NCBI GenBank assembly: GCA_964237235.1
Contig: CAXSGY010000016.1
Span: forward strand, 48,805 to 112,804
Origin: GCA-002050365 sp964237235
GTDB taxonomy: Bacteria > Acidobacteriota > Blastocatellia > Pyrinomonadales > Pyrinomonadaceae
Direction of reading: 5' to 3'
DNA: 64,000 bases
Shown: positions 27,642 through 36,924 of the stretch, piece after piece
How positions within the stretch are numbered: position 1 is the first letter of the stretch
How the letters are laid out: the number at the start of each line of letters is the position of its first letter
Notes under the pieces: generated by a model
Seen by the model: only the letters and a program-made list of their open reading frames with translations
The model's database searches: none
What the model was told of the DNA's origin: nothing
Translations under genes and position numbers: made by a program

Positions 27642-29612
27642 ATGACTCTGTTTTTTAGAACTATTTTCCCGACTTTTTTAACAATTTTATTTTTAACGAA
27701 CGCCTTCGCCGACGGCGGCGCGCCGAATTGGTTGAAACAAGCGGCGACGGCAGCCACGCCCGTTTACGCCAAAGACGTGCCGGACGTTGTGCTTTACAAC
27801 TCTAAGGACGTAACGCTCGATTCGGACGGCAAGCTCGTCACCGTCGAGAACCGCGCCATTAAAATATTGACGCACGAAGGTCGCCGCCGCGCGGTTGCCG
27901 TCGCTTTGTATCTGACGAGTTCGAGCAAAGTGCGCGACATCAACGGCTGGCTAATTCGTCCCGACGGTTCGATTAAAGAATACGATAAAAAATCCGTCCT
28001 CGACCAAATTTCCGACCCCGACGATATTTACAATGAATACCGCGTGAAGGTCATTGACGCTTCAAGCGACGTTGATGCCGGTTATATTTTCGCCTATTCA
28101 ATCGTTACCGAAGAAAAGCCTTTATTTTATAACGAAAATTTCAGCTTTCAGACCGATTTGCCCGTTATTCAATCGCGCCTGAGCTTAAATTTACCGGGCG
28201 ATTGGAAGGCGGCGAGCATTACGTTCAATCACGCGGAAATCGCGCCGCAAAAGAACGGCGCAAGTTACGTTTGGGAGCTGCGGAATCTGCCGCCCGTCGC
28301 CGACGAACCGTTGAGTCCGTCGGTTGGAAACATCGTTCCGCGCGTCGCCGTCAATTATACGCCGACGAACGGGGCGCAGGTCGAAGGACGCACGTTTACC
28401 GATTGGATTTCCGTTTCGCGTTGGGAAAGCAGTATGAGCGACCCGCAGGTCATTGTTGACGATGCGGTCGCCGGCAAAGCCAGGGAATTAACCGCCGGAG
28501 CAAAAACCGAGCTTGAAAAAATTCGCGCCGTCGGCAATTTCGTGCAAAATATGCAGTATATCTCGATTGACATCGGCGTGGGACACGGCAACGGTTACCG
28601 CCCGCGCCCGTCGAATCTGGTTTTAAGTCGCGGTTACGGCGACTGTAAAGACAAAGCCAATTTAATGCGGGCAATGCTTCGGGCGTTAAAAATCGAAGCC
28701 TATCCGGTGGCGATTTATTCGGGCGATCCGACTTTCGTCCGCGAAGAATGGGCTTCGCCAGACCAGTTCAATCACGCGATTATCGCCATCAAAGTCAGCG
28801 ATGAAACCGTCGCCCCGACGATCTTAACCCACCGCAAACTCGGACGTTTGCTTATTTTCGACGCGACCGATCCGTACACGCCGGTCGGCGATCTGCCCGA
28901 TTATTTGCAGGGCAGTTTCGCGCTTATCGGCGCGGGCGAGGACGGCGGCTTGGTAAAAATGCCCGTTACTCCGCCGGAAACCGATTTGTTGGAACGAAAC
29001 GTCGAAGTAAGTTTGACCGCCGAGGGCGAAGTAAAAGGTTTGATAAGTGAAAAAGCGAGCGGGCAGACTTCGACCGTTTTCCGCCGCGAACAGCGCGAAT
29101 TGAGCGCGCCGCAGTATAAACAGGCGATTGAAGGCTGGCTGACGCGCGGCGCGACCGGCGCGCAGCTCGTCAAAATGACTTCCAATGACAAACACGCCGA
29201 CGCGAGCTTTGATTTGGACGTGGAATTTGCCGCGCCGCATTACGCGCAACTGATGCAGAATCGCCTGCTCGTTTTCAAACCCGTGATTGTCGGCAGACGC
29301 GGCGGCGTTTTTCTGACCGAAGCGAAACGCGAACAACCGATAATGCTCGACTCGAACGCGATGCGCGAAACGGTGACGTTCAATTTGCCGAGCGGTTTCG
29401 TCGTTGACGAGCTGCCGGACGCGGTTTCGCTCGAAACGCCGTTCGGAAAATATTCGACGAAATACGAAGTCAAAGACAATAAACTCGTTTTCACGCGCTC
29501 GCTGACCACGACGCGCTCGATTGTGCCGGTTGAGAAATATAATTCCGTCAAGGATTTTTATTCGAAGATTATGGCGGCGGAACAATCGCCGGTCGTGCTT
29601 TTAAAAAAGTGA
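27642..29612 (+). CDS. secreted DUF3857/transglutaminase-like protein, intact catalytic triad
   Basis: 656 residues with a signal peptide (FLTILFLTNAFA). DUF3857 occupies about 40-260 and the transglutaminase-like core about 270-430. The triad is complete: Cys335 in RGYGDCKDKANL, His378 in QFNHAIIAIKV, Asp407 in IFDATDPY. A beta-rich C-terminal domain of about 200 residues follows. Members of this superfamily act as envelope cysteine proteases, amidases or cross-linkers; the substrate is unknown. SD GGAGA lies 6 bases from the ATG. It lies directly behind a paralogue with a dead triad. Confidence 0.88.
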   Translation: MTLFFRTIFPTFLTILFLTNAFADGGAPNWLKQAATAATPVYAKDVPDVVLYNSKDVTLDSDGKLVTVENRAIKILTHEGRRRAVAVALYLTSSSKVRDINGWLIRPDGSIKEYDKKSVLDQISDPDDIYNEYRVKVIDASSDVDAGYIFAYSIVTEEKPLFYNENFSFQTDLPVIQSRLSLNLPGDWKAASITFNHAEIAPQKNGASYVWELRNLPPVADEPLSPSVGNIVPRVAVNYTPTNGAQVEGRTFTDWISVSRWESSMSDPQVIVDDAVAGKARELTAGAKTELEKIRAVGNFVQNMQYISIDIGVGHGNGYRPRPSNLVLSRGYGDCKDKANLMRAMLRALKIEAYPVAIYSGDPTFVREEWASPDQFNHAIIAIKVSDETVAPTILTHRKLGRLLIFDATDPYTPVGDLPDYLQGSFALIGAGEDGGLVKMPVTPPETDLLERNVEVSLTAEGEVKGLISEKASGQTSTVFRREQRELSAPQYKQAIEGWLTRGATGAQLVKMTSNDKHADASFDLDVEFAAPHYAQLMQNRLLVFKPVIVGRRGGVFLTEAKREQPIMLDSNAMRETVTFNLPSGFVVDELPDAVSLETPFGKYSTKYEVKDNKLVFTRSLTTTRSIVPVEKYNSVKDFYSKIMAAEQSPVVLLKK

Positions 29613-29641
29613 AAAACTAAAAGCGAAAAATTAAAAACGAT

Positions 29642-29673
29642 AAAACGCCGGTCGGTCAAGATCGGCGTTTTTC
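29642..29673 (+). terminator. intrinsic terminator after the second DUF3857 gene
   Basis: AAAACGCCG (29642-29650) pairs with CGGCGTTTT (29663-29671), followed by further T; outer A-rich and T-rich flanks extend the pairing. Confidence 0.82.
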
Positions 29674-29703
29674 GTTTTCGACAAATTGCGTTTTGTCTTC
29701 AAC

Positions 29704-29731
29704 TTTTCACTTTTCACTTTTCACTTTACAC
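29704..29731. repeat. heptad repeat TTTTCAC x3 plus a variant
   Basis: Three perfect TTTTCAC units and one variant run up to 10 bases before the hydrolase start. GTGAAAA-like words on the other side of the terminator (about 29609-29635) make this an outer inverted repeat. Confidence 0.75.
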
Positions 29732-29740
29732 TAAACAAGT

Positions 29741-30754
29741 ATGCTCAAACGCTTTATGCACAACCGCGAGCGGTATTTTGCGATGCACAATGCGAACCGC
29801 GTCGTGCGCGAATTTGAATGGGGAACGGAATTCGTCAAAGAAAATCCGAACGGCGGCGATCCGCGCAAGATTTTCCGCGATTACACGAAAAAAGTTCTCG
29901 AAAACAGCGACGAATTTTTCTTCGCGCCCGAAATTAAAGATTATCAGTTAAACGATAAAATTCTGACGTGGACGAGCGCGATTAAAACTATTTCGCCGGA
30001 AAACAACACGGCATACGCGCGGTTTTTTCCGCACGCGGAAAATAAAAAATCGGCGGTCGTTGTGTTGCCGCACTGGAACGCAAAAGCCGGAACATATTTC
30101 GATTTGTGCAAGGTTTTCAACCGCGTCGGCGTGTCCGCCTTAAGGCTGACTCTGCCGTATCACGAAGAGCGTATGCCGCCGGAATTGGAACGCGCCGATT
30201 ACCTGGTCGCGCCGAATATCGGGCGCACTTTGCAATCGCTCCAGCAATCGGTCGTTGACACGCGCGCCGCCGTTCTGTGGCTCAAACAGCAAGGTTATGA
30301 AAAAGTCGGTATCGTCGGCACGAGCATCGGCAGCTGCGTCGGATTTTTCGCCTTCGCGCACGATTTGACGATTGACGCGGGCGTTTTCAATCACGTTTCC
30401 GGCTATGTCGCCGATGTCGTCTGGGAAGGACTTTCGACGTATCACGTCAAAGAAGGCATCGGCGATAATGTAACTTTGGATGAGCTGCGCGAATTCTGGC
30501 TGCCGATTTCGCCGATGGTTTATATGGATAAATTAGCGAAGATGCCGCCGCGCCCGCAACGTTACATTTACACGCTTTACGATTTAACTTTTCCCGTCAA
30601 TTTATCGCGCGATATGATGCGCGCGCTGCGCGAACACCGTATCAAACACGATGTCGTCAAAATTCCCTGCGGTCATTACACGCTCGGCGAAAAGCCCTGG
30701 GTTTACCTCGACGGCTGGAAGATCGTTTCGTTTCTCAGAAAACATCTCAAGTAA
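29741..30754 (+). CDS. alpha/beta hydrolase
   Basis: 337 residues without a signal peptide, so probably cytoplasmic. The strand-nucleophile elbow is VGIVGTSIGSCVGF with Ser195 as nucleophile; HWNAKAGTYFD after strand 3 fits the oxyanion loop; the C-terminal PCGHYTLGEKPW supplies the catalytic His near residue 317. It resembles the larger acyl/peptidase-like hydrolases of Pfam Abhydrolase_18 type; the exact ester or amide substrate is unknown. The next two genes on the strand are a GNAT-like and a DUF2156 protein, both acyl/aminoacyl-transfer folds, suggesting a shared modification pathway. Confidence 0.85.
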   Translation: MLKRFMHNRERYFAMHNANRVVREFEWGTEFVKENPNGGDPRKIFRDYTKKVLENSDEFFFAPEIKDYQLNDKILTWTSAIKTISPENNTAYARFFPHAENKKSAVVVLPHWNAKAGTYFDLCKVFNRVGVSALRLTLPYHEERMPPELERADYLVAPNIGRTLQSLQQSVVDTRAAVLWLKQQGYEKVGIVGTSIGSCVGFFAFAHDLTIDAGVFNHVSGYVADVVWEGLSTYHVKEGIGDNVTLDELREFWLPISPMVYMDKLAKMPPRPQRYIYTLYDLTFPVNLSRDMMRALREHRIKHDVVKIPCGHYTLGEKPWVYLDGWKIVSFLRKHLK

Positions 30755-30814
30755 CCGAAAAAACTATTTTAATAACTCGGCTTTAAGAAATCAGCCGTTA
30801 ATTTGTTAAGATAA

Positions 30815-31267
30815 ATGTTTATGGCGGATATGATGGTGAATCTGCGCGTTCTGCGAGACCTCGCGCCGGTCTTGGACGAGCAGCGCGCGAACGGCGTAGA
30901 GATACGCCGGGCGCGGTTTGACGAATGCGACCCGGTTTGCGAATGGGTGCGCGAAATCGTCAATCCGAATTGGCGCGTGGCTTGCGAAGTCGCGCTCGAA
31001 CAAACGCCGCCGAGTTGTTTTATCGCTTATCAAAAAAAATCCGGCAACGACGAACCGGATAAATTATCGCCGGACAATCTGCTCGGTTTCGCCTGTTACG
31101 ATATCGTCAAAAAAGGCGTTTTCGGACCGTCCGGCGGGCGCGAGGATTTAGCCGAAAGCGACATCGGCACCGCGCTTCTGCTCGCCTGTCTGCACGCGAT
31201 GGCGGAAGAAAACAACACCGAAGCGGTGATTGGCTGGGCGGTCACGACCGGCAATTATGCCGGCTGA
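30815..31267 (+). CDS. GNAT-like acetyltransferase, small
   Basis: 150 residues. The sequence LLGFACYDIVKKGVFGP followed by an acidic loop and ESDIGTALLLACLHAMAEE matches the GNAT core (strand 4, acetyl-CoA pyrophosphate-binding loop, helix 3), though the usual RxxGxG is reduced to ESDIGT, so cofactor binding may be altered. Several in-frame ATGs cluster at the start (30815, 30821, 30830, 30833) and no strong ribosome site decides among them. Its last 11 bases overlap the next gene, indicating translational coupling. Acceptor substrate unknown. Confidence 0.7.
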   Translation: MFMADMMVNLRVLRDLAPVLDEQRANGVEIRRARFDECDPVCEWVREIVNPNWRVACEVALEQTPPSCFIAYQKKSGNDEPDKLSPDNLLGFACYDIVKKGVFGPSGGREDLAESDIGTALLLACLHAMAEENNTEAVIGWAVTTGNYAG

Positions 31268-32426
31268 AAAATTTGCAAAAAAATCATTTCCGAAACGAGC
31301 GATGAAGAACGAGCAAGTCGCGCCGCCGGTCAAATTGAACGGCGCAACGCCGGATAATTTGTCATCGTTTGAACGCGCCCGCCGCCTTGTTCTGGCTCAC
31401 GGCTGGAATTCGACTTCATATCAAATTATCAATCCGGGAATCGAGCGTTGGTTCGCCGAAGCGGGCGACGCGGTCGTCGGTTTCATATCGAGCGGCGGCG
31501 AGCGCGTCGTCGCCGGCGCGCCGGTGTGCGCCGAAAATCGTTTGACGGAAGTCGTCGCCGAATTTGAAGCGGACGCGGCGCGGAGCGGCGAGCGCGTTTG
31601 TTATTTTTGCGCCGAAGCGCGGCTCGAAGCGGTCTGTAAAAATTTGCCCGATTATTCAAAAATAATGCTCGGCGCGCAACCGGTCTGGCAGCCGCGCAAC
31701 TGGACGAAAATCGTCGGCGAACAAAAGTCCTTGCGGGCGCAGCTTAACCGCGCCCGCAATAAAGGCGTTGCGGTAACGGAATGGACAATCGAAAGAGCGC
31801 GTAATAATCCGTCGCTGCAAAAATGTCTCGACGAATGGCTAGCGACGAAAAATCTGCCGCCGCTCGGATTTCTGGTCGAACCGCAAACGCTCGCGCGGCT
31901 TTTCGACCGCCGCGTTTTCGTCGCGGAAAAAGCGGGCGCGGTCGTCGGCTTCGTCGTGTTGTCGCCGGTTGCAAAACGCAACGGCTGGCTGTTCGAGCAA
32001 TTTCCGCACGCGCCCGATGCGCCGAACGGCACGGTCGAATTGATGATTGACCGGGCGATGCGCGCGCTTGCCGAAGACGATTTCGATTACGCGACGCTCG
32101 GACTTTCGCCGCTTTCCAAACGGGCGAGCGTCGCACCGCTCGCCGTTCCTTTGTGGCTGCGCGTCGCGCTTTTCTGGCTGCGAAAACACGGTCAGCGGTT
32201 TTATAATTTCGACGGTCTCGACGCTTTCAAAGCCAAGCTGCGACCCGAGCGTTGGGAGCCGGTTTTCGCCCTCGCCAACGAACCGCGCTTTTCTCCGCGC
32301 ACGCTTTACGCCATCGCTTCGGCGTTCAGCCGCAACGCGCCGTTCAAATTATTCGCCAACGGTTTGGGACGGGCGGTCAAAACCGAAGCGCGCTGGCTGA
32401 AACAAAAAATCGAAAAACGCGATTAA
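31257..32426 (+). CDS. DUF2156 protein (MprF C-terminal-like aminoacyl/acyl transferase fold)
   Basis: About 389 residues. The DUF2156 fold, related to the lysyl-phosphatidylglycerol synthase catalytic domain, consists of two GNAT-like halves: an N-terminal half with ARRLVLAHGWNSTSYQIINPG and GERVVAGAPVCAE, and a C-terminal half with LRAQLNRARNKGVAV, VVGFVVLSPVAKRNGW and TVELMIDRAMRALAEDDFDYATLGLSPL. It would move an aminoacyl or acyl group to a lipid or similar acceptor. There is no flippase part. I chose the ATG at 31257, which overlaps the preceding stop; the ATG at 31302 is an alternative. Strongly GC3-rich and coupled to the GNAT-like gene. Confidence 0.82.
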   Translation: MPAEKFAKKSFPKRAMKNEQVAPPVKLNGATPDNLSSFERARRLVLAHGWNSTSYQIINPGIERWFAEAGDAVVGFISSGGERVVAGAPVCAENRLTEVVAEFEADAARSGERVCYFCAEARLEAVCKNLPDYSKIMLGAQPVWQPRNWTKIVGEQKSLRAQLNRARNKGVAVTEWTIERARNNPSLQKCLDEWLATKNLPPLGFLVEPQTLARLFDRRVFVAEKAGAVVGFVVLSPVAKRNGWLFEQFPHAPDAPNGTVELMIDRAMRALAEDDFDYATLGLSPLSKRASVAPLAVPLWLRVALFWLRKHGQRFYNFDGLDAFKAKLRPERWEPVFALANEPRFSPRTLYAIASAFSRNAPFKLFANGLGRAVKTEARWLKQKIEKRD

Positions 32427-32506
32427 AAATTTGAAATTAAAAAACTTTTCGCGGCTTTTCGCTGTAATAAAAGGTAAAAATTTTTGCTATTTAACAAGGA
32501 GCGGTT

Positions 32507-34267
32507 ATGAAATTTAAAATTTACACGGTATTCGTTTTAGGGTCGGCGATTTTTTTCGCCGCCTGTCAGACGGCGACCGCGCCGTCGGCGAACCAAACGG
32601 CAAACGTCAACGGAAACGCCAATACGACCGGCGCGAACGCCGATTGGGACAAATACGTCAATCAATTTTTGAACGATTATTTCACAGCCAATCCGCAATT
32701 TGCCGTCTATCAAGGCAAGCACGAATTTGACGGACAACTCGCCGATTGGAGCGAAGACGGATTGAAAAAAGAAATTGCGCGGCTTCATTCGGAGCGCGAC
32801 AAAGCCGCCGCCTTCAAAGATGACAAATTAGATGAACGGCAGAGATTCGAGCGCGATTATCTGATCGCGCAAATTGATCACGATTTGTTCTGGCGCGAAG
32901 TCGCCGACCAGCCGCACACGAATCCGTATTTTTACGCCGACGCGATTGACCCGGACGTTTACGTTTCGCGCGAATATGCGCCGCTCGACGCGCGTATCAA
33001 GTCCTACACGCTTTACGCCAGAAACGTACCGAACGCGCTCAGTCAAATCAAGGCGAATTTGAAAATGCCGATGGCGAAAACTTTAATCAAAATCGGGCGC
33101 ACGACGATTGGCGGACTCGCCGATTTTTACTCGAAGGACGTGCCGAAAGTTTTTGAACCGGTCAAAGACGAGCAGTCGCAAAAAGACTTTAAAGAGGCGA
33201 ATGACGCGGCGATTAAAGCGATCAAAGATTTCGACGCATATCTCGCCGACAACGAAAAAACGGCGACGAACGATTTCGCGCTCGGCGCGGACAAGTTTGC
33301 GAAAATGCTGAAAATGACCGAAGGCGTTGATTTTCCGCTCGACAAATTAGAGCAGATCGGACAGCAGGATTTGGACAAAAATCTCGCCGCGATGAAAATC
33401 GAATGCGATAAATACGCCGCCGGCAAAACCTTGCAGGAATGTATGGCGCAAGCCGGAAAACACAAGGAAGAAGGCGCGACGGTCGTTGACGCGGCGACTA
33501 ATCAACTGAAATTGCTGCGTCAGTTTATCGTTGACAAAGACATCGTTTCGATACCCGGAACCGAAGAAGCCAAAGTCGGACTCGCGCCGCCTTACAAAGC
33601 CTGGAATTTCGCCTACATCAACATTCCCGGACCGTATGAAACGAATCAGCCTTCGACTTATTACGTTTCGCCGCCCGACCCGAAATGGTCGAAGGAAAAA
33701 CAGGAAACATATATTCCGGGCAAGGGCAGTCTTTTATTTACATCGGCTCACGAAGTTTACCCCGGACATTTCGTGCAATTCTTACACGCCAACCGCGCTC
33801 AATCAAAATTCGGGCAGGTTTTCGTTGGCTACGCCTTCGCCGAAGGCTGGGCGCATTACACCGAAGAAATGATGTATGACGCGGGACTCGGAAAAGACGA
33901 CGCGGAGCTGCACATCGGACAAATCGAAGAAGCCCTTTTGCGCGACGTGCGATTTTTGTCGGCAATCGGAATGCACACCAGGGGAATGACGGTCGAAGAA
34001 TCGAAAAAAATGTTCGTCGAAGAAGGCTTGCAGGACGAAGGCTCCGCCGACCAGCAATCCGAGCGCGGCACGTTCGATCCGGCTTATTTAAATTACACGA
34101 TGGGCAAATTGATGATTAAAAAACTGCGCGAAGACTGGACGGCGACGCGCGGCGGACGCGGCGGCTGGAAACAGTTTCACGACGCATTTTTAAGCTACGG
34201 CGGTCCGCCGATTCCGCTGGTTCGCAGAGCGATGATGGGCGCGGACGATAAAGGCTCGCTGTTCTAA
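32507..34267 (+). CDS. DUF885 family lipoprotein, putative zinc metallohydrolase
   Basis: 586 residues. The lipobox IFFAAC-Q near residue 20 and the following Asn/Thr-rich linker indicate a lipoprotein. The rest is the all-helical DUF885 domain, with the metal-binding motif SAHEVYPGHFVQFLHA (His415, Glu416, His421) and a downstream EGWAHYTEEMMYD that provides the third ligand, as in M2/M3-like gluzincins. It is likely a cell-envelope peptidase. SD AAGGAG precedes the ATG. The downstream gene converges. Family confident, substrate unknown. Confidence 0.9.
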   Translation: MKFKIYTVFVLGSAIFFAACQTATAPSANQTANVNGNANTTGANADWDKYVNQFLNDYFTANPQFAVYQGKHEFDGQLADWSEDGLKKEIARLHSERDKAAAFKDDKLDERQRFERDYLIAQIDHDLFWREVADQPHTNPYFYADAIDPDVYVSREYAPLDARIKSYTLYARNVPNALSQIKANLKMPMAKTLIKIGRTTIGGLADFYSKDVPKVFEPVKDEQSQKDFKEANDAAIKAIKDFDAYLADNEKTATNDFALGADKFAKMLKMTEGVDFPLDKLEQIGQQDLDKNLAAMKIECDKYAAGKTLQECMAQAGKHKEEGATVVDAATNQLKLLRQFIVDKDIVSIPGTEEAKVGLAPPYKAWNFAYINIPGPYETNQPSTYYVSPPDPKWSKEKQETYIPGKGSLLFTSAHEVYPGHFVQFLHANRAQSKFGQVFVGYAFAEGWAHYTEEMMYDAGLGKDDAELHIGQIEEALLRDVRFLSAIGMHTRGMTVEESKKMFVEEGLQDEGSADQQSERGTFDPAYLNYTMGKLMIKKLREDWTATRGGRGGWKQFHDAFLSYGGPPIPLVRRAMMGADDKGSLF

Positions 34268-34295
34268 AATAGACTTCGCCGTTCGCGTGAAAAAC

Positions 34296-34324
34296 TCCGG
34301 CGCGTTAATCGAAAATGCGCCGGA
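34296..34324. terminator. GC-rich hairpin in the convergent gap
   Basis: TCCGGCGC (34296-34303) pairs with GCGCCGGA (34317-34324), 29 bases past the DUF885 stop. There is no U-tract, so termination strength is uncertain. The rest of the gap 34268-34457 shows no gene. Confidence 0.45.
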
Positions 34325-34457
34325 CTATTCGCCAGCCTTTTGGGTGAAGCGGACAATTTCCGCGCCGGAGAAGTTTTTTTTGCGGCATCGGATGAAAATT
34401 CTGCGAACTCGAAGATTGACGGCGATTTTTCTGAAAATTTGTCGCGGCTGTTCGGCT

Positions 34458-34949
34458 TCATTTCGATTGTTCGGAAAAATTTTTGATCAAAGCGAGTTCG
34501 CCCGTCGTTTCGCCGAGCGAGAAAATTATGTTTTTTTCGTCCGGCGAGAAATCGAAGGCGGCAATCGAAAGCGGATAAAAATCGGTGATCTGTTTCGCTT
34601 CGCCGCCGATTGGCATTTGAAAAAGCTGCCCGCTGCTTTCGTTGACGTAATAAATCGCCTTTGAATCGTTCGACCAGCGCGACTTTTCAATATTTCCTTT
34701 AATCTTCAGAAACGAATTGCCGCCGGTGCGGTCAACAATCCCATATTCCGGAGTTTCTTCCTTAGATTTCGCGCCCCAAAAAGTCATCAATTTCCCGTCG
34801 GGCGAAACGTCGGGCGCATACGCGTAATAACGGTCGCTGACTTCGACCGGCTCGCCGCCTTCGATTGAAACTTTATAAAGCTAAAACTGCTGTCCGTCGG
34901 GCAGCAAAGTCAGATAGTAAACTTCGTTTTCCGGCGAGACGCTGAAAAT
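34458..34949 (-). pseudogene. detached C-terminal part of the TolB-propeller regulator (after two in-frame ambers)
   Basis: The reading frame of the regulator continues past its TAG at 34952-34950, through a second TAG at 34883-34881, to a real stop at 34458, giving 164 more codons with no frameshift. Translation between and after the ambers is typical TolB/PD40 repeat sequence (IFSVSPENEVYYLT, APDVSPDGKLMTFWGA, AFDFSPDEKNIIFSL). The amber positions fall in repeats where relatives have Tyr, Trp or Gln. With this part the regulator would have about 749 residues, a usual length for such proteins. It may be a recent pseudogene fragment or depend on read-through. Confidence 0.75.
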
Positions 34950-36710
34950 CTAGTTTTCGATGCCTTTGGAAAGCTGCAGCGGATTGCGCCCGTCCGCGTC
35001 CATTCGCCAGATTTGGTTCGTATGATTTCGGTTCGACCTGAAAACGATGCGGCGGTTGTCACGCGCTAAACGCGGCTCGTCGTTATTTCCCGCGTTGACG
35101 GTTAACTGCCGCCGGTTGCCGCCGTCCGCGTCCACCTGCCACAAATCGTTGCGCTCGTTTTCGAGCGCGGTGTAAATTATTTTTCCGTCCGGCATCGAAA
35201 CTACGCCGTGCAGCCCGCGCTGTCCCGTCGCGCCGACGGTGAGCTGACGTTTTTGTTCCGGATGTTCGGCGGATGCCGTCCAAATGTTAGAATTAGAAAC
35301 TGATTTTTCGGCGATCAGCAGCTTTCCGTCCGCCGAAAGTCTGATTGATTTGTAATTGTCGCTTTGATTGGAAACGAGCGCGACTTTGCCCGTTTGAAAG
35401 GAACCGAACCAGATCAAAAAAGGACTTTGAGTGCTGAAGGCGTGCGTGGCGATAAAACCGCTTCCGTCGGGCAGATATTCGATTTGTCCGACGTTCCCGA
35501 TCACCTGATTGATCGGAATTTCGCGCTGCGTGCCGGTCGCTAATTCGACTTCAAAGAGGTGCTGCATATTGCTGTAAAATTGATACACCCAGCCGGCATA
35601 CATCAGTCGTTTGCCGTCGGGCGACCACGCCGCCGCACTGTTCACATAGCTGCTAACGCCTTTTTTCATTCCGTCAACTTCGACGACTTTGCGCTCGGCT
35701 CCGGTTTCCACGTCGGCGACGATCAGCATTCGCCAATCGCGCATAAAAGCGATTTGCGTTCCGTCCGGCGAAATCGAAAAATCCGTGTCAACGTTTTGTA
35801 GAATTTTCTGCGCCGCGCCGCCGCCCGCCGGAATCCGGTAAATAATCCGAAAGCCTTCGCGTTCGACGTTTTTCCGGTAATAAATCCATTGTCCGTCCGG
35901 CGAAAATCTGGTCGAAAAAATTTTGCCTTCCTTAAGCGGCGCGGCGGGCAAAAGCTGCGTCAACTGACCGCCGGAAACGGATTTGCGCCACAGGATTTCC
36001 TGATTGTTTTCGACGCGGGCAAACACGACCGATTCGCCGTCGGGCGAAATCGAAGGCGCGTAAGAATCGGCATCGGACGCGAACGGCTGAAAAACGACTC
36101 CGGGCATCGAAACGGTCAAAAATTGATTCGCTCCGCGCCAGTAACGCCAACCGGCAAAAATCGCCGCGCCGACTAATAAAACGCTTATCGCCGCCGCAAC
36201 AGTCCAAATCACGCGGCGACGTTTTTCGCCCGTCGAAACTCGATTTATTGAAGCGGGCGCAAACGCTTCCGCGTCGGACAAATCGCTCGTCTCAAACGCC
36301 GTTTCTTCGATTGTCCGCACCGCCGCGCGTTCGACAATCGTAATTTCCGCGCTTGCGGAATGCTTCCCGCTTTTTAATTCTGCGACAAACCGATAGCCTC
36401 TACGCGGAATCGTTTCAATAAATTTGCGTCCGTTTTTGTCTTCGCCGAGTGCTTTGCGTAAAGCCGAGATGTGATGCGTCAGATTCGCTTCTTCGACAAA
36501 AGTATCTTTCCAAACCTTATCCAAAATTTCCTGCTTGGTAATGAGCTTGCCGTTTGATTCGATGAGCGCGAGCAGCACTTCGACGGCTTTCGGAGCGAGC
36601 GAAACAACTTCGGAATTTCTTAACAACAATAAGTTTTCGGCTTCGAGACTGAATTCGTCGAAGTCGTAAACTGTTGCATTTAGATATTTTGCATTGTCTT
36701 CAGAAATCAT
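34950..36710 (-). CDS. winged-helix / transmembrane / TolB-propeller regulator, truncated by amber codon
   Basis: From the ATG at 36710: an OmpR-type winged-helix DNA-binding domain at about 15-110 (VSLAPKAVEVLLALIE, ISALRKALGEDKNGRKFIETI, RRGYRFVAEL), a linker, one membrane helix at about 170-190 (VIWTVAAAISVLLVGAAIFAG), then repeated TolB/PD40 blades outside (SPDGESVVFAR, SPDGQWIYYRK, SPDGTQIAFMR, SPDGKRLMYAG). This is the one-component membrane-bound regulator architecture common in Acidobacteriota. The frame stops at TAG after 586 residues, yet the last blades continue in frame (34458-34949). A GTG at 36770 is a poorer start. Divergent from the NTF2-like gene, a possible target. Confidence 0.82.
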   Translation of the reverse strand: MISEDNAKYLNATVYDFDEFSLEAENLLLLRNSEVVSLAPKAVEVLLALIESNGKLITKQEILDKVWKDTFVEEANLTHHISALRKALGEDKNGRKFIETIPRRGYRFVAELKSGKHSASAEITIVERAAVRTIEETAFETSDLSDAEAFAPASINRVSTGEKRRRVIWTVAAAISVLLVGAAIFAGWRYWRGANQFLTVSMPGVVFQPFASDADSYAPSISPDGESVVFARVENNQEILWRKSVSGGQLTQLLPAAPLKEGKIFSTRFSPDGQWIYYRKNVEREGFRIIYRIPAGGGAAQKILQNVDTDFSISPDGTQIAFMRDWRMLIVADVETGAERKVVEVDGMKKGVSSYVNSAAAWSPDGKRLMYAGWVYQFYSNMQHLFEVELATGTQREIPINQVIGNVGQIEYLPDGSGFIATHAFSTQSPFLIWFGSFQTGKVALVSNQSDNYKSIRLSADGKLLIAEKSVSNSNIWTASAEHPEQKRQLTVGATGQRGLHGVVSMPDGKIIYTALENERNDLWQVDADGGNRRQLTVNAGNNDEPRLARDNRRIVFRSNRNHTNQIWRMDADGRNPLQLSKGIEN

Positions 36711-36924
36711 ACGGAAATAATTTAGAAAATCTAAAGGACGCGAAATGAACTTTCGCGCTAGATTTGCCACATCGGGAAAAAGATGTCGGAAGCGTCTCTA
36801 TTCTAAAGGCAAATTGTTTTTCAGTAAAGAATTTTTTCGACGCGGAACGCCGGAATCGGCGGAAGAAATTTCTCCCGACAGACAATTTTCAAAAAATAAA
36901 CAACATAAGGATAAGGAAAAAATT

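Noticed and set aside
28824..29585. 253-residue minus-strand frame
   Set aside because: Antisense to the transglutaminase-like protein with intact triad; Arg/Phe-rich shadow.
34458..36710. Genome-wide recoding of TAG as a sense codon
   Set aside because: Other genes here, the aminotransferase (stop 47812-47814) and the E1-beta gene (stop 53695-53697), end with TAG in the expected place, so TAG is a normal stop.
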